Shown here: piece after piece, positions 32,329-39,395 of the stretch
Position numbering within the stretch: position 1 is the first letter of the stretch
Layout: each line of letters starts with the position of its first letter
From: Wujia chipingensis
Lineage (GTDB): Bacteria; Bacillota; Clostridia; Lachnospirales; Lachnospiraceae
Direction: 5' to 3'
Assembly (NCBI RefSeq): GCF_014337155.1
Contig: NZ_CP060632.1
Span: forward strand, 2,878,918-2,942,917
DNA length: 64,000 nt
The notes under the pieces: generated by a model
The model's input: only the letters and a program-made list of their open reading frames with translations
Told to the model about the DNA's origin: nothing
The model's database searches: none
Position numbers and translations under genes: made by a program

Positions 32329-33524
32329 CAATGTTCCGTCCACGGAAATAAATCCACAAGCGCGATCTTCTCCACCTGATACATCCGCTTGCTCTTCAGG
32401 TATTTCAGATCCCGCGCCAGACTTTCCGGTCCGCAGGAGATATACACGATCCGCTTCGGTGCCAGCTTACAGACGGAATCAAAGAACTCCGGTGTGCTGC
32501 CACTGCGCGGCGGATCCAAAAATACAACATCCACATCCGTTCCGGCTTCTGCCATGCCAACCATGAATTTCCCGGCATCGCCATCATAGATCCGGACATT
32601 CTTACATTCGTTTCGTTTCACGTTCGTGATGGCATCCTTCGCGGCTGCCTTGTTCAGTTCGACACCGATCACCTGCTTCGCATGGTCACTTGCCACGATT
32701 CCGATTGTACCGGTTCCGCAGTAGGCGTCCACGACCACCTCTTCGCCGGTAAGGTTTGCATATTCCATCGCCTTGTTATACAGGAGCTCAGTCTGCACCG
32801 GATTCACCTGATAGAAACTTGTCGGCGAGATCTTGAAGGTCTTCCCACACAGCTTATCCTCGATAAATCCTCTGCCGTACAACACCTGATTGCGCTCGCC
32901 AAGCACCATGCTCGTATCCTTGTCATTGATATTCTGCACGATCGTCGTGATCTGCGGATGCGCCTTGACAAGTGCCTTCGCAAAGTTCTTCTTCGATGGG
33001 AAGATCGGCGATGCCGTCACAAGCACAACCATAACTTCTCCGGTCGCATGTCCGGTCCGGATCATCACATGGCGCAGCAATCCATACCCACTATCTTCAT
33101 TGTAGACGGTAATCTTAAAGGAACGCAGCAGCCCTCGGATTGTCTCCACAATCTCCTGTGCCAGACGATTCTCGATCTTACAATCATCCACCGACAGCAC
33201 CCGGTGCGTTCCTTCTTCATATACACCCGCCAGAATCTCGCCATTTCGCTTATGCTGAAATGCCGCATTGACCTTATTCCTGTAATGATATGGTTCTTTC
33301 ATGCCGATAATTTCATCCACGGAACCATATGGAGCAAGCAGCTTCTTCACCTGATCGGTCTTGATTTTTAACTGCTCTGCATAGGACTTGTCAATATACT
33401 GGCATCCACCACATTTCTTCGAGATGGGGCAGCCGGATTTATTTCCTGTATGTCCGTTCTCACTTACATGTACATGCTTCTTAGATTGTTCACCACTCTG
33501 CTTGTATCTTCCCTGCTTTGTCAT
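32022..33524 (-). CDS. rlmD: 23S rRNA (uracil-5-)-methyltransferase, RlmD/RumA type
   Basis: 500 residues. N-terminal [4Fe-4S] cysteines CPISKKCGGC (33, 39, 42) and C116; SAM-binding VVVDAYCGTGTIGIVAS, then VFLDPPRSG and the catalytic Cys in VYISCGPESLARDL. It methylates a uracil in 23S rRNA. A C-terminal extension of about 80 residues (LDVTSAESKATYAEIKDYVL, ISQVKRKCGI) is not part of the standard enzyme; the same module is duplicated at 25.5 kb. ATG 33522-33524 with AGGAG six bases upstream is preferred to GTG 33527. The ribosome binding site lies in the end of the preceding gene, so the two are coupled. Confidence 0.93.
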   Translation of the reverse strand: MTKQGRYKQSGEQSKKHVHVSENGHTGNKSGCPISKKCGGCQYIDKSYAEQLKIKTDQVKKLLAPYGSVDEIIGMKEPYHYRNKVNAAFQHKRNGEILAGVYEEGTHRVLSVDDCKIENRLAQEIVETIRGLLRSFKITVYNEDSGYGLLRHVMIRTGHATGEVMVVLVTASPIFPSKKNFAKALVKAHPQITTIVQNINDKDTSMVLGERNQVLYGRGFIEDKLCGKTFKISPTSFYQVNPVQTELLYNKAMEYANLTGEEVVVDAYCGTGTIGIVASDHAKQVIGVELNKAAAKDAITNVKRNECKNVRIYDGDAGKFMVGMAEAGTDVDVVFLDPPRSGSTPEFFDSVCKLAPKRIVYISCGPESLARDLKYLKSKRMYQVEKIALVDLFPWTEHCETVVLLSQRKADDYVEVELELDELDVTSAESKATYAEIKDYVLKEHGLKVSNLYISQVKRKCGIEVGENYNLPKSEDSRQPQCPEEKEKAIKDALEHFGMI

Positions 33525-33527
33525 CAC

Positions 33528-34304
33528 TTACTCCTGCTTCATCTGTCGTTCAGCTTCATTGACACAATTCACTGCATTTAAACATCTCGGATATCCAATG
33601 TATGGCAGGCTCTGCGAGATCACACGCATCAACAATTCCTTGTCATTCCCGATTTTCATGTTGCCCTTTGCATGTGCAACCACCTGCATATCGCAGCCTC
33701 CCTGTGAGAATAAGAAACAGAACGTTACCAGTTCCCGTTTTGCAAGCGGCAGACGGCTTCCCGGATAATCATTCCCGAAATAATTCTCCTTCAGCCATTT
33801 GTTGATATGGCTGTCCTTCCAGACTTCCTTCATATGCTCCTCGAAGATTCCCGCCTGCTCCGCAAGCTTTTTCTCCTCAGCAGCATCCTCACCTGCTCCT
33901 GTAGTCTCTGCCTCATCCGACGCAGACTTCTCCAGCCGTTCCTGCTTCGTCATGCCCAGGCGCCCCTGCTTGGCTCTTGTCGAATCCAAAAGCGGAAGCT
34001 CGATTCCTTTTGCTTCCATCACTACATTCGTGGCAACCAGAAACGGCCAGACTCTTCCCATACCAAGATAATCCACAGACTGATACACAATCTCCTTAAT
34101 TACCATTGGTGACAAGCCACTGTCCAGTGCCTTCGCCACAATTACCTTATACGCATCCACGCCCTGACAACCGATCAGGGATGCGAGAATCGACATATAC
34201 CGTGTCTCGTCATCCAGCTTCATTCCGTTCTCATTTACAATCTCCTTGAACGCAAACCGTTCAAAGCGCTCCATAAATTCTGCATCTGTCTCATATAAAT
34301 TCAT
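33528..34304 (-). CDS. Carboxymuconolactone decarboxylase / AhpD-like tandem-domain protein
   Basis: 258 residues. Two CMD domains: residues 30-105 (RYMSILASLIGCQGVDAYKV) and 170-250 (LAKRELVTFCFLFSQGGCDM), separated by an Ala/Glu-rich linker of about 40 residues. The second has a Cys but the AhpD C-x-x-C redox pair is absent in both, so a peroxidase role is doubtful. Such proteins are common in anaerobes with unknown substrate. It is the first gene of the rlmD operon. Confidence 0.8.
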   Translation of the reverse strand: MNLYETDAEFMERFERFAFKEIVNENGMKLDDETRYMSILASLIGCQGVDAYKVIVAKALDSGLSPMVIKEIVYQSVDYLGMGRVWPFLVATNVVMEAKGIELPLLDSTRAKQGRLGMTKQERLEKSASDEAETTGAGEDAAEEKKLAEQAGIFEEHMKEVWKDSHINKWLKENYFGNDYPGSRLPLAKRELVTFCFLFSQGGCDMQVVAHAKGNMKIGNDKELLMRVISQSLPYIGYPRCLNAVNCVNEAERQMKQE

Positions 34305-34433
34305 AGTAACAACTCCTTCCCAAAAACCTATCTCTCATTATTCCATGTTGCCTGTTGGCTCCATAAAGTTCTCGTATTATGCCTGTATGTACAGACACCT
34401 CCAGCTATAATGATTATATCACATTTCACACGC

Positions 34434-34471
34434 AAAAAAAGTATTGCTTTATCAAACGAAAAAGCAATACT
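34434..34471 (-). terminator. Terminator of the riboswitch-controlled kinase
   Basis: Stem AGTATTGCTTT / AAAGCAATACT (34440-34450 and 34461-34471) followed on the minus strand by TTTTTTTG. It follows the kinase stop codon at 34485. Confidence 0.8.
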
Positions 34472-34484
34472 CTGTTCTTTTTAT

Positions 34485-36236
34485 TCAGCACCTGCGATAC
34501 CTTGCGATCGTCCGCAGCATCTTCTCTGTATTTAACGGCTTTGTAAGCTGCTCATTCATTCCCGCAGCTCTGGTTCGATGCACGTCTTCTGCAAATACAT
34601 TCACACTAAGTGCCACAATCCCTATCGTGCGCGCATCTGCACGTTTCTGCCCACGGATAATCCGCGTAGCTTCCAATCCATCGATATTCGGCATCATGAC
34701 ATCCATCAATATCACATCATAGGTATTCTCCGGTGCATTAAGATATGCCTCCACTGCCTGATATCCATCTGACACTGCGTGCACCTTCGCCCCTGCATCT
34801 TCCAGAATGAACTTCACAACATCCCGGTTTATGTCATTATCTTCCGCAAGTAGAATCCGCATATTTGTCACATCCGGCTGCACTGTCCCTTTCTGCATAT
34901 TTCCTTCAAACTCATCACGTGCGACCTTCTCAAAAGGAATCGTGACAGTAAATGTGCTTCCGGCATTTTTTCTGCTTTCCACACGGATATTCCCATCCAT
35001 AAGGTCAAGAATACTCTTCGTTATCGTCATGCCAAGTCCGGTTCCCTGATAACTGCTACGCACATCCATTGCTTCCTGCACAAACGGTTCAAAGATATGG
35101 TCAATAAACTCGGGCTCCATCCCAACTCCATTATCTTCAATCGTGAATTCATACACAACACGAGCCACATTTTCCATCGCAATGCGGGCTTTGAACTTTA
35201 CCATGCCCTCATAACGATTATACTGAATCGCATTTGTAAGTATTTTTTCCAGCATTTGCCGCACATGTATCGGGCTTCCATACACGCGGGAATACCTGAT
35301 ATTTTCTGCAATATCCGCCGCAATCGTTATTTTCTTTCCTTCTCCCCGCGCCTGTGCAAATGCTATCATCTCTGCAATGACATCTGCCATATAAAATTCT
35401 TCCTGCACCAGCACAGCTGAGCCATCCTGAAGCTTACACATCTCCAGTGCATCTCCAAGCAGCTTCATCAGATAATTCGTTTCCGTCGTTGTCTTCACAA
35501 GGTTTGCTCTCATGAGTTCTATATCTTCATAGCTGCGCTCACTTATATCCATCATCCCTATGATATCATTTAAAGGCATACGGATATTATGTGACATACG
35601 GGATAAAAACTCCGATTTCGCAACATGCGCCTTCTGTGCCTCCTCAAATGCCTGTGCCAAAAGCTTCATCTGCCCGCGCTCTTTCTGCATAGTTCTATGA
35701 TATTCACGAATATAACTGATATGCGTTCCCGCGTCCTGTAACAACTTTGCTGCCAGCTGTCCGAACTCCGTTCCGGGATTATCGAGTCCCATAAACCCAT
35801 TCAAATGATTCTGCGACATGACCGGCACTACAATCGCTGTATGAACACCTCTCATCTGCAGCAATTCATACTCAAATGGCATTTCATTTTGCACATCATC
35901 TATGTTTGCAATCCATACACAGTCTCCCTGTTCAAATCGTTTTTGCCAACACGGTATCATCTGCACATAGATTTTCTGCATCCGTTCCTGCAGGGAATAC
36001 ACTCCCTCTTTGCACCACTCATATGTGTTTCGATAAATCCGGCAGTCCGGAGATGCCCAATCGAAAAAATACACACGATCGGACTGCGTATATTCTCCAA
36101 TCTGCTCAAGTAACTGCGGAATCTGCATATCTAACTGCTGCTCTGACATCGAATGATCCAGTGTCAGAAGCTTTGCAAGCACCGTCTCCATATTCATTAT
36201 TGTCTGCTTATAATCATCTCTTTTGTCCATGTACAT
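34485..36236 (-). CDS. GAF-domain hybrid histidine kinase with receiver, under c-di-GMP riboswitch control
   Basis: 583 residues, no membrane segment. GAF-like sensor (about 17-180), histidine kinase dimerisation helix with H216 in FLSRMSHNIRMPLNDIIGM (N follows H where most kinases have D/E), ATPase boxes EKILTNAIQYN, DNGVGM and GTGLGM, and a receiver domain (about 455-580) with phospho-acceptor D in VILMDVMMPN and the conserved KP (LTKPLN). It has no output domain, so the signal must pass to another protein. A cyclic-di-GMP-I aptamer plus terminator lies in its leader. Confidence 0.9.
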   Translation of the reverse strand: MYMDKRDDYKQTIMNMETVLAKLLTLDHSMSEQQLDMQIPQLLEQIGEYTQSDRVYFFDWASPDCRIYRNTYEWCKEGVYSLQERMQKIYVQMIPCWQKRFEQGDCVWIANIDDVQNEMPFEYELLQMRGVHTAIVVPVMSQNHLNGFMGLDNPGTEFGQLAAKLLQDAGTHISYIREYHRTMQKERGQMKLLAQAFEEAQKAHVAKSEFLSRMSHNIRMPLNDIIGMMDISERSYEDIELMRANLVKTTTETNYLMKLLGDALEMCKLQDGSAVLVQEEFYMADVIAEMIAFAQARGEGKKITIAADIAENIRYSRVYGSPIHVRQMLEKILTNAIQYNRYEGMVKFKARIAMENVARVVYEFTIEDNGVGMEPEFIDHIFEPFVQEAMDVRSSYQGTGLGMTITKSILDLMDGNIRVESRKNAGSTFTVTIPFEKVARDEFEGNMQKGTVQPDVTNMRILLAEDNDINRDVVKFILEDAGAKVHAVSDGYQAVEAYLNAPENTYDVILMDVMMPNIDGLEATRIIRGQKRADARTIGIVALSVNVFAEDVHRTRAAGMNEQLTKPLNTEKMLRTIARYRRC

Positions 36237-36250
36237 TCTACCCTTATCAA

Positions 36251-36298
36251 ATAAAAAGAAGCATTATACCTACCCTTATATGGCAATACAATGCTTCT
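36251..36298 (-). terminator. Riboswitch expression platform: intrinsic terminator before the hybrid kinase
   Basis: Stem AGAAGCATT / AATGCTTCT (36257-36265 and 36290-36298, plus reading) followed on the minus strand by TTTTTATTT, 15 bases before the start codon. Its position between aptamer and gene makes it a regulated terminator. Confidence 0.8.
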
Positions 36299-36317
36299 GA
36301 AATAAACGTTACGTTAT

Positions 36318-36395
36318 ACGTCCGTGCAACTGGCTGCCATCTTACAGGCCCTATAGCTTTGCGTCGCAATCTTTCGATTGTTTTGCCAAATATTT
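36318..36395 (-). ncRNA. Cyclic di-GMP-I (GEMM) riboswitch
   Basis: Minus-strand RNA contains GGCAAAACAATCGAAAGATT, GCGACGCAAAGC, GGGCC and ATGGCAGCC in the order and spacing of the GEMM-I aptamer: P2 stem CAATC/GATTG closed by GAAA, the conserved GACGCAAAGC junction, and P3 with its receptor part. It is followed by a terminator and the kinase gene, so binding of c-di-GMP should change read-through. On or off type cannot be decided by eye. Confidence 0.85.
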
Positions 36396-36410
36396 ACTTA
36401 CATTATCGAA

Positions 36411-36439
36411 ATAGTAACACATACTATTATTAATTGCAA
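36411..36439 (-). promoter_or_regulatory. Promoter of the riboswitch-kinase transcript
   Basis: Minus-strand -35 TTGCAA (36434-36439), 17-base spacer, -10 TACTAT (36411-36416), ending about 16 bases before the aptamer. Confidence 0.6.
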
Positions 36440-36643
36440 TTGTAGAATATTACTAGAATCTTACATCCATTTTTATGAATCTTTAAACATCCGGTAATCA
36501 TCTATCTGTAATTGCGTTATATATTTCTTATATCCGGCAGGTCCACAGATCACCGATCTGCAGGCCTGCCATCCAAACTAGGAATTATTCTTTTTCTGAG
36601 GGTTTTCCTCCTCTTGTAAACTTATAAACATTCTGCTATGATG

Positions 36644-36674
36644 ATTTTAAATCGTACCCTAAGGGACAAGTCAA
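36644..36674 (-). promoter_or_regulatory. MerR-type promoter with 19-base spacer and dyad
   Basis: Minus-strand -35 TTGACT (36669-36674), spacer of exactly 19 bases, -10 TAAAAT (36644-36649). The spacer holds the dyad CCCTAAGGG (36657-36665). Overlong spacers with a central dyad are the mark of promoters activated by MerR-family proteins, and a MerR gene starts 150 bases away on the other strand. Transcription points toward the riboswitch-kinase gene; 36440-36643 contains a hairpin (GGCAGG..CCTGCC, around 36535-36570) and no clear gene. Confidence 0.6.
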
Positions 36675-36826
36675 TGGGAAATTCGATTTTTCCAGACAGA
36701 AATCGCAAATAATTCGCGTTATCTACAGAAAAAACTTGATTGTATGGGGTTGATTATTCGGATTATATTTAGACAGAAATTCGCATCATCAGAGAAAAAA
36801 ATACTGATTTTATCAGGAGGATTTCT

Positions 36827-37627
36827 ATGAGAAAACAAAGTGAGCATCTATTTAAAATCGGCGAGATTGCCAAGATCTTAGGAGTGACACGGAAGACAAT
36901 CCTTGTCTATGAAGAGATGGGACTGCTGACACCTGCAGTCAAAGATGAAGCAAGCGGCTACCGCTATTATACTGCGGATAATATGACGCAGATTCGTGCT
37001 ATCCGCTCGTTGCAGACACTGGGACTTTCACTGGCGGAAATCAGAGAATATTACTATGATACAGAAAACCTTGACCGCTATCTTGACCGCCTCATGGATC
37101 TGCGGGCAACCTTGGACCGCAACATCCATCTGCTTCAATTGCGCGCGACAAAACCGGGAGACTTAAGCGTGCACCGCGTCCGCCTGCCTCGGCAGGTGTG
37201 TTTCTGCCGCAGATACCAGTGTACCGATGCGAAGGACGCCGCCATCAAATTGCGGGATACCTATATTGCCGCAGCAAGAACAGGGAAAATGTCCATGGGG
37301 AGCCGCATGTTTACTGTACGTGCAGGTTCCTCCTGCAAGGAACTCGATCTGTTATGTTGTATCCCTGTATCGGAAGATTTTGTGGGTGAAGAGCGGATGG
37401 AGTTTGCGGAAACGTCTGCCTTGTGCATCTACTATCGTGGCGCTTACGAGGGAATCAATACCGCGATTGACGCCCTGCTGGCATATGTACAGGGAAATAA
37501 AATTCAGGCAACCGGCGGATTCCGCTGTATCTATCTCGAAGGGCCTCCTAACCGCGGAGACCATACAGAAGACTACATCACGCAGGTTGCCCTGCCCTTC
37601 TCAGAGAATAGTGGGGGATGTTTGTAA
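36827..37627 (+). CDS. MerR-family regulator with GyrI-like effector domain
   Basis: 266 residues. MerR winged helix in LFKIGEIAKILGVTRKTILV, YEEMGLLTPA and SGYRYYTADN, a dimerisation helix (about 75-110), and a C-terminal effector domain of the GyrI/BmrR-type small-molecule binding fold (VRLPRQVCFCRRYQ, CIYYRGAYEGI). Cysteines are frequent in the effector part. It most likely activates the promoter with the 19-base spacer upstream on the other strand. AGGAGG lies 7 bases before the ATG. Confidence 0.88.
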   Translation: MRKQSEHLFKIGEIAKILGVTRKTILVYEEMGLLTPAVKDEASGYRYYTADNMTQIRAIRSLQTLGLSLAEIREYYYDTENLDRYLDRLMDLRATLDRNIHLLQLRATKPGDLSVHRVRLPRQVCFCRRYQCTDAKDAAIKLRDTYIAAARTGKMSMGSRMFTVRAGSSCKELDLLCCIPVSEDFVGEERMEFAETSALCIYYRGAYEGINTAIDALLAYVQGNKIQATGGFRCIYLEGPPNRGDHTEDYITQVALPFSENSGGCL

Positions 37628-37651
37628 ATAATTCCATTTCTCCCCCACTAT
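37608..37651. terminator. Hairpin between the convergent MerR and isochorismatase genes
   Basis: Perfect 11-pair stem ATAGTGGGGGA / TCCCCCACTAT that includes the MerR stop region. T-runs are poor on both sides, so it may act as a weak or partial terminator. Confidence 0.5.
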
Positions 37652-37665
37652 CCATCTCTTGTTCC

Positions 37666-38205
37666 TTATTTATCGATTATGTCCACCTGACAGGAGCGCA
37701 TCGTTGCAAGTGCCGCCGCATGTGCTTCCGGTGTCACACCTGCACAACAGCCTGCATCCACACGCACCGTGGCTTCCGGATACAAGGCTTTCAGTATAAG
37801 AGCATTTGACACGACACAGATGTCCGTGCAGACTCCAATCATTTCAATATCCAGATCCGAACCATCCGCGGTCTCACTCGCAAGAACATCCTTCCAGCCT
37901 AAGAACCCGAATGTCGGCTTGTCAACGGTCTTATATTCCGAAGTGACTCCATCGGTAAGCTCTGAACAGATCTGCCATCCATCTGTCCCCTTGATACAAT
38001 GCGGAACCGGCAGATGTTTTCCCTCGTTCGTCTGCATATAATCTTCTCCATGTGTATCCCGCGTGAAAATAATCTCCTTACCAGCACGATCATACTCACT
38101 TATTTTCGCCTTCACCTCCGGCAGAATCGCTTGTGCTTCCGCTGACGCAAGTGCACCTGTTACAAAGTCTTTCTGCATATCTACTACAATTAAAATGTTT
38201 CGCAT
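37666..38205 (-). CDS. Isochorismatase-family hydrolase (nicotinamidase-like)
   Basis: 179 residues. Catalytic triad positions: D9 in LIVVDMQKDF, K96 in VDKPTFGF and C126 in IGVCTDICVVSNAL; metal-site residues D50 and H52 in TRDTHGEDY. This is the PncA/nicotinamidase layout, and nicotinamide deamidation for NAD salvage is the most likely reaction; other amides are possible. AGGAGG lies upstream of the ATG. Single gene convergent with the MerR gene. Confidence 0.88.
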   Translation of the reverse strand: MRNILIVVDMQKDFVTGALASAEAQAILPEVKAKISEYDRAGKEIIFTRDTHGEDYMQTNEGKHLPVPHCIKGTDGWQICSELTDGVTSEYKTVDKPTFGFLGWKDVLASETADGSDLDIEMIGVCTDICVVSNALILKALYPEATVRVDAGCCAGVTPEAHAAALATMRSCQVDIIDK

Positions 38206-38272
38206 CTGTGGACCTCCTTTTCCTTGATATCAATCTAAATTATATCTTACTATATTTACAGGTATTAACCAA

Positions 38273-38857
38273 CTATCTTTTTCTATTCCTCTTTTTTTCA
38301 TCACGCTTCGATACAACTCGTTGCTTGTCACATTCCTTTTCCAATAACATAAAATCCGGACAAATATGTCTCTTTGCAAATCGCTCTTCACTGCATATAA
38401 TTCTATGTAGTTCTTGTGCCAAACGAAGAATTTCATTCCCGTGCAGGCGACACCACTTTAATTCCTGTCTGCATTTACGTTTATATGAAAGCTGAATTTG
38501 AGTATCCGTTGGCAGTTCCTCCAGTTCAAATGGTATAAGATATTCGTCCCTCACAGGTATCATATTATTTATATTCAGAATTCCTATCACATTCCCATCA
38601 TCATCTCTGATTTTTCTACAAGTTATATTCTCCGACATGCTTTTATATTTTTCTTTTTCCTCAACAGAGCTTAACGGAATGCAATATTTCCTTTCATTCA
38701 CCAATACCAAAATCCCTAAAAATGGTCTGCCTTGTTTATGCGTCTGAGTCGATACTGATAAAATCGTGTTTGTTCTACCTGTAGCCTTTTGCTCCACATT
38801 TTTTAAATTACGAATATATTTCATATTCACTTTATATAAATTCCATTCATTATCCAT
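38273..38857 (-). CDS. ToxN/AbiQ-type endoribonuclease toxin of a type III toxin-antitoxin system
   Basis: 194 residues. The ToxN/AbiQ core is clear: LYKVNMKYIRNLKNVEQK, then RPFLGILVLVNERKYCIPLS with the following S and EKEKYKSM (compare the family motif Y-x-PLTSP-K-x-KH), and GVIGILNINNMIPV-like strand. The active-site Thr/Ser-Lys area is in this block. Such toxins cut RNA and abort phage infection when released from their RNA antitoxin. A promoter, a small structured RNA and a terminator stand directly upstream, as in all type III loci. No Shine-Dalgarno precedes the ATG, which is only 8 bases after the terminator stem. Confidence 0.85.
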   Translation of the reverse strand: MDNEWNLYKVNMKYIRNLKNVEQKATGRTNTILSVSTQTHKQGRPFLGILVLVNERKYCIPLSSVEEKEKYKSMSENITCRKIRDDDGNVIGILNINNMIPVRDEYLIPFELEELPTDTQIQLSYKRKCRQELKWCRLHGNEILRLAQELHRIICSEERFAKRHICPDFMLLEKECDKQRVVSKRDEKKRNRKR

Positions 38858-38864
38858 AAAAAAT

Positions 38865-38957
38865 AAAGGCTATGCATAAACATAGCCTTTTCAGTACCCG
38901 TCGTAACGGAGATACTCTGTTTCATAAGTCCACTGATCGGCAGGACCCTCCATCTGA
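38865..38957 (-). ncRNA. Candidate ToxI RNA antitoxin with terminal hairpin
   Basis: Between the promoter (-10 at 38963-38968) and toxN lies a transcript of about 90 bases ending in a 10-pair hairpin AAAGGCTATG / CATAGCCTTT (38865-38890) plus TATTTTTT. The body shows two similar blocks of about 33 bases, each with a short stem (GTCC..GGAC and AGTATC..GGTACT) and a trailing GAAA. Type III antitoxins are tandem repeats folding to pseudoknots, cut by the toxin. Only about two degenerate repeats can be made out, so the exact unit is uncertain. Confidence 0.6.
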
Positions 38958-38962
38958 CTATG

Positions 38963-38990
38963 ATTATAACAAGTTAATCTTGTTTGTCAA
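38963..38990 (-). promoter_or_regulatory. Promoter of the toxI-toxN locus
   Basis: Minus-strand consensus -35 TTGACA (38985-38990), 16-base spacer, consensus -10 TATAAT (38963-38968). It overlaps the last codons of the coiled-coil/HTH gene. The spacer contains the dyad ACAAG-N5-CTTGT. Confidence 0.75.
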
Positions 38991-39264
38991 CCGCCATTCC
39001 TTTCTCTTTTAATTTCTTGTAATATGCTTTATATCGGTACGCAGTTCTTCTGCTGATATCACCTTGCTCTACAATCTCCATAATTGTCTTTCCCTTTTCA
39101 TACTGTACTACAAACGCATTATAAGACTGCATCCATGCGCTATCGTGTTTCTTCCGACCCGCGTATGCACGATTTTTATATTTTTCTAATTCTGCTTCTA
39201 ATTGTTTATTTTTTTGATCTAACTCATTGATTTTTTTTAATGCCTCTTCTAATGTTTGAATCAT
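38974..39264 (-). CDS. Coiled-coil plus HTH protein, paralogue of the gene at 13730-14017
   Basis: 96 residues from ATG 39262-39264 (MIQTLEEALKKINELDQKNK). Coiled coil to about residue 32, then YKNRAYAGRKKHDSAWMQSY, NAFVVQYEKGKTIMEI and SRRTAYRYKAYYKKL. About half of the residues match the 14 kb protein over the whole length, including start position. The longer frame to 39327 begins inside the -35 box and is rejected. GAGG lies upstream of the ATG. Its stop region contains the toxIN promoter. Function unknown; small DNA-binding role inferred. Confidence 0.78.
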   Translation of the reverse strand: MIQTLEEALKKINELDQKNKQLEAELEKYKNRAYAGRKKHDSAWMQSYNAFVVQYEKGKTIMEIVEQGDISRRTAYRYKAYYKKLKEKGMAVDKQD

Positions 39265-39290
39265 ATCCTGCCTCATGTGCCATTTATATT

Positions 39291-39327
39291 TTGACACTAT
39301 TATGTCATAATTCTCAAAGAGTGTCAA
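39291..39327 (-). promoter_or_regulatory. Promoter of the coiled-coil/HTH gene flanked by an 8-base inverted repeat
   Basis: Minus-strand -35 TTGACA (39322-39327), 17-base spacer, -10 CATAAT (39299-39304). The -35 begins TTGACACT and the mirrored word AGTGTCAA overlaps the start point (39291-39298), so an 8-base inverted repeat brackets the core promoter. This suits a bound repressor, perhaps the gene product itself. Confidence 0.65.
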
Positions 39328-39343
39328 TATATTTTTGGCACAA

Positions 39344-39381
39344 AAAAGAAGAGAACAAAAATCCTTTGTCCTCTTCTTTCA
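39344..39381 (-). terminator. Terminator of the aryl-CoA ligase / Ior operon
   Basis: Stem AAAGAAGAG..ACA / TGT..CTCTTCTTT (39346-39380, one mismatch), continued on the minus strand by TTTTTTG, about 15 bases past the stop codon at 39396. Confidence 0.75.
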
Positions 39382-39395
39382 ATCGATATATTTTC

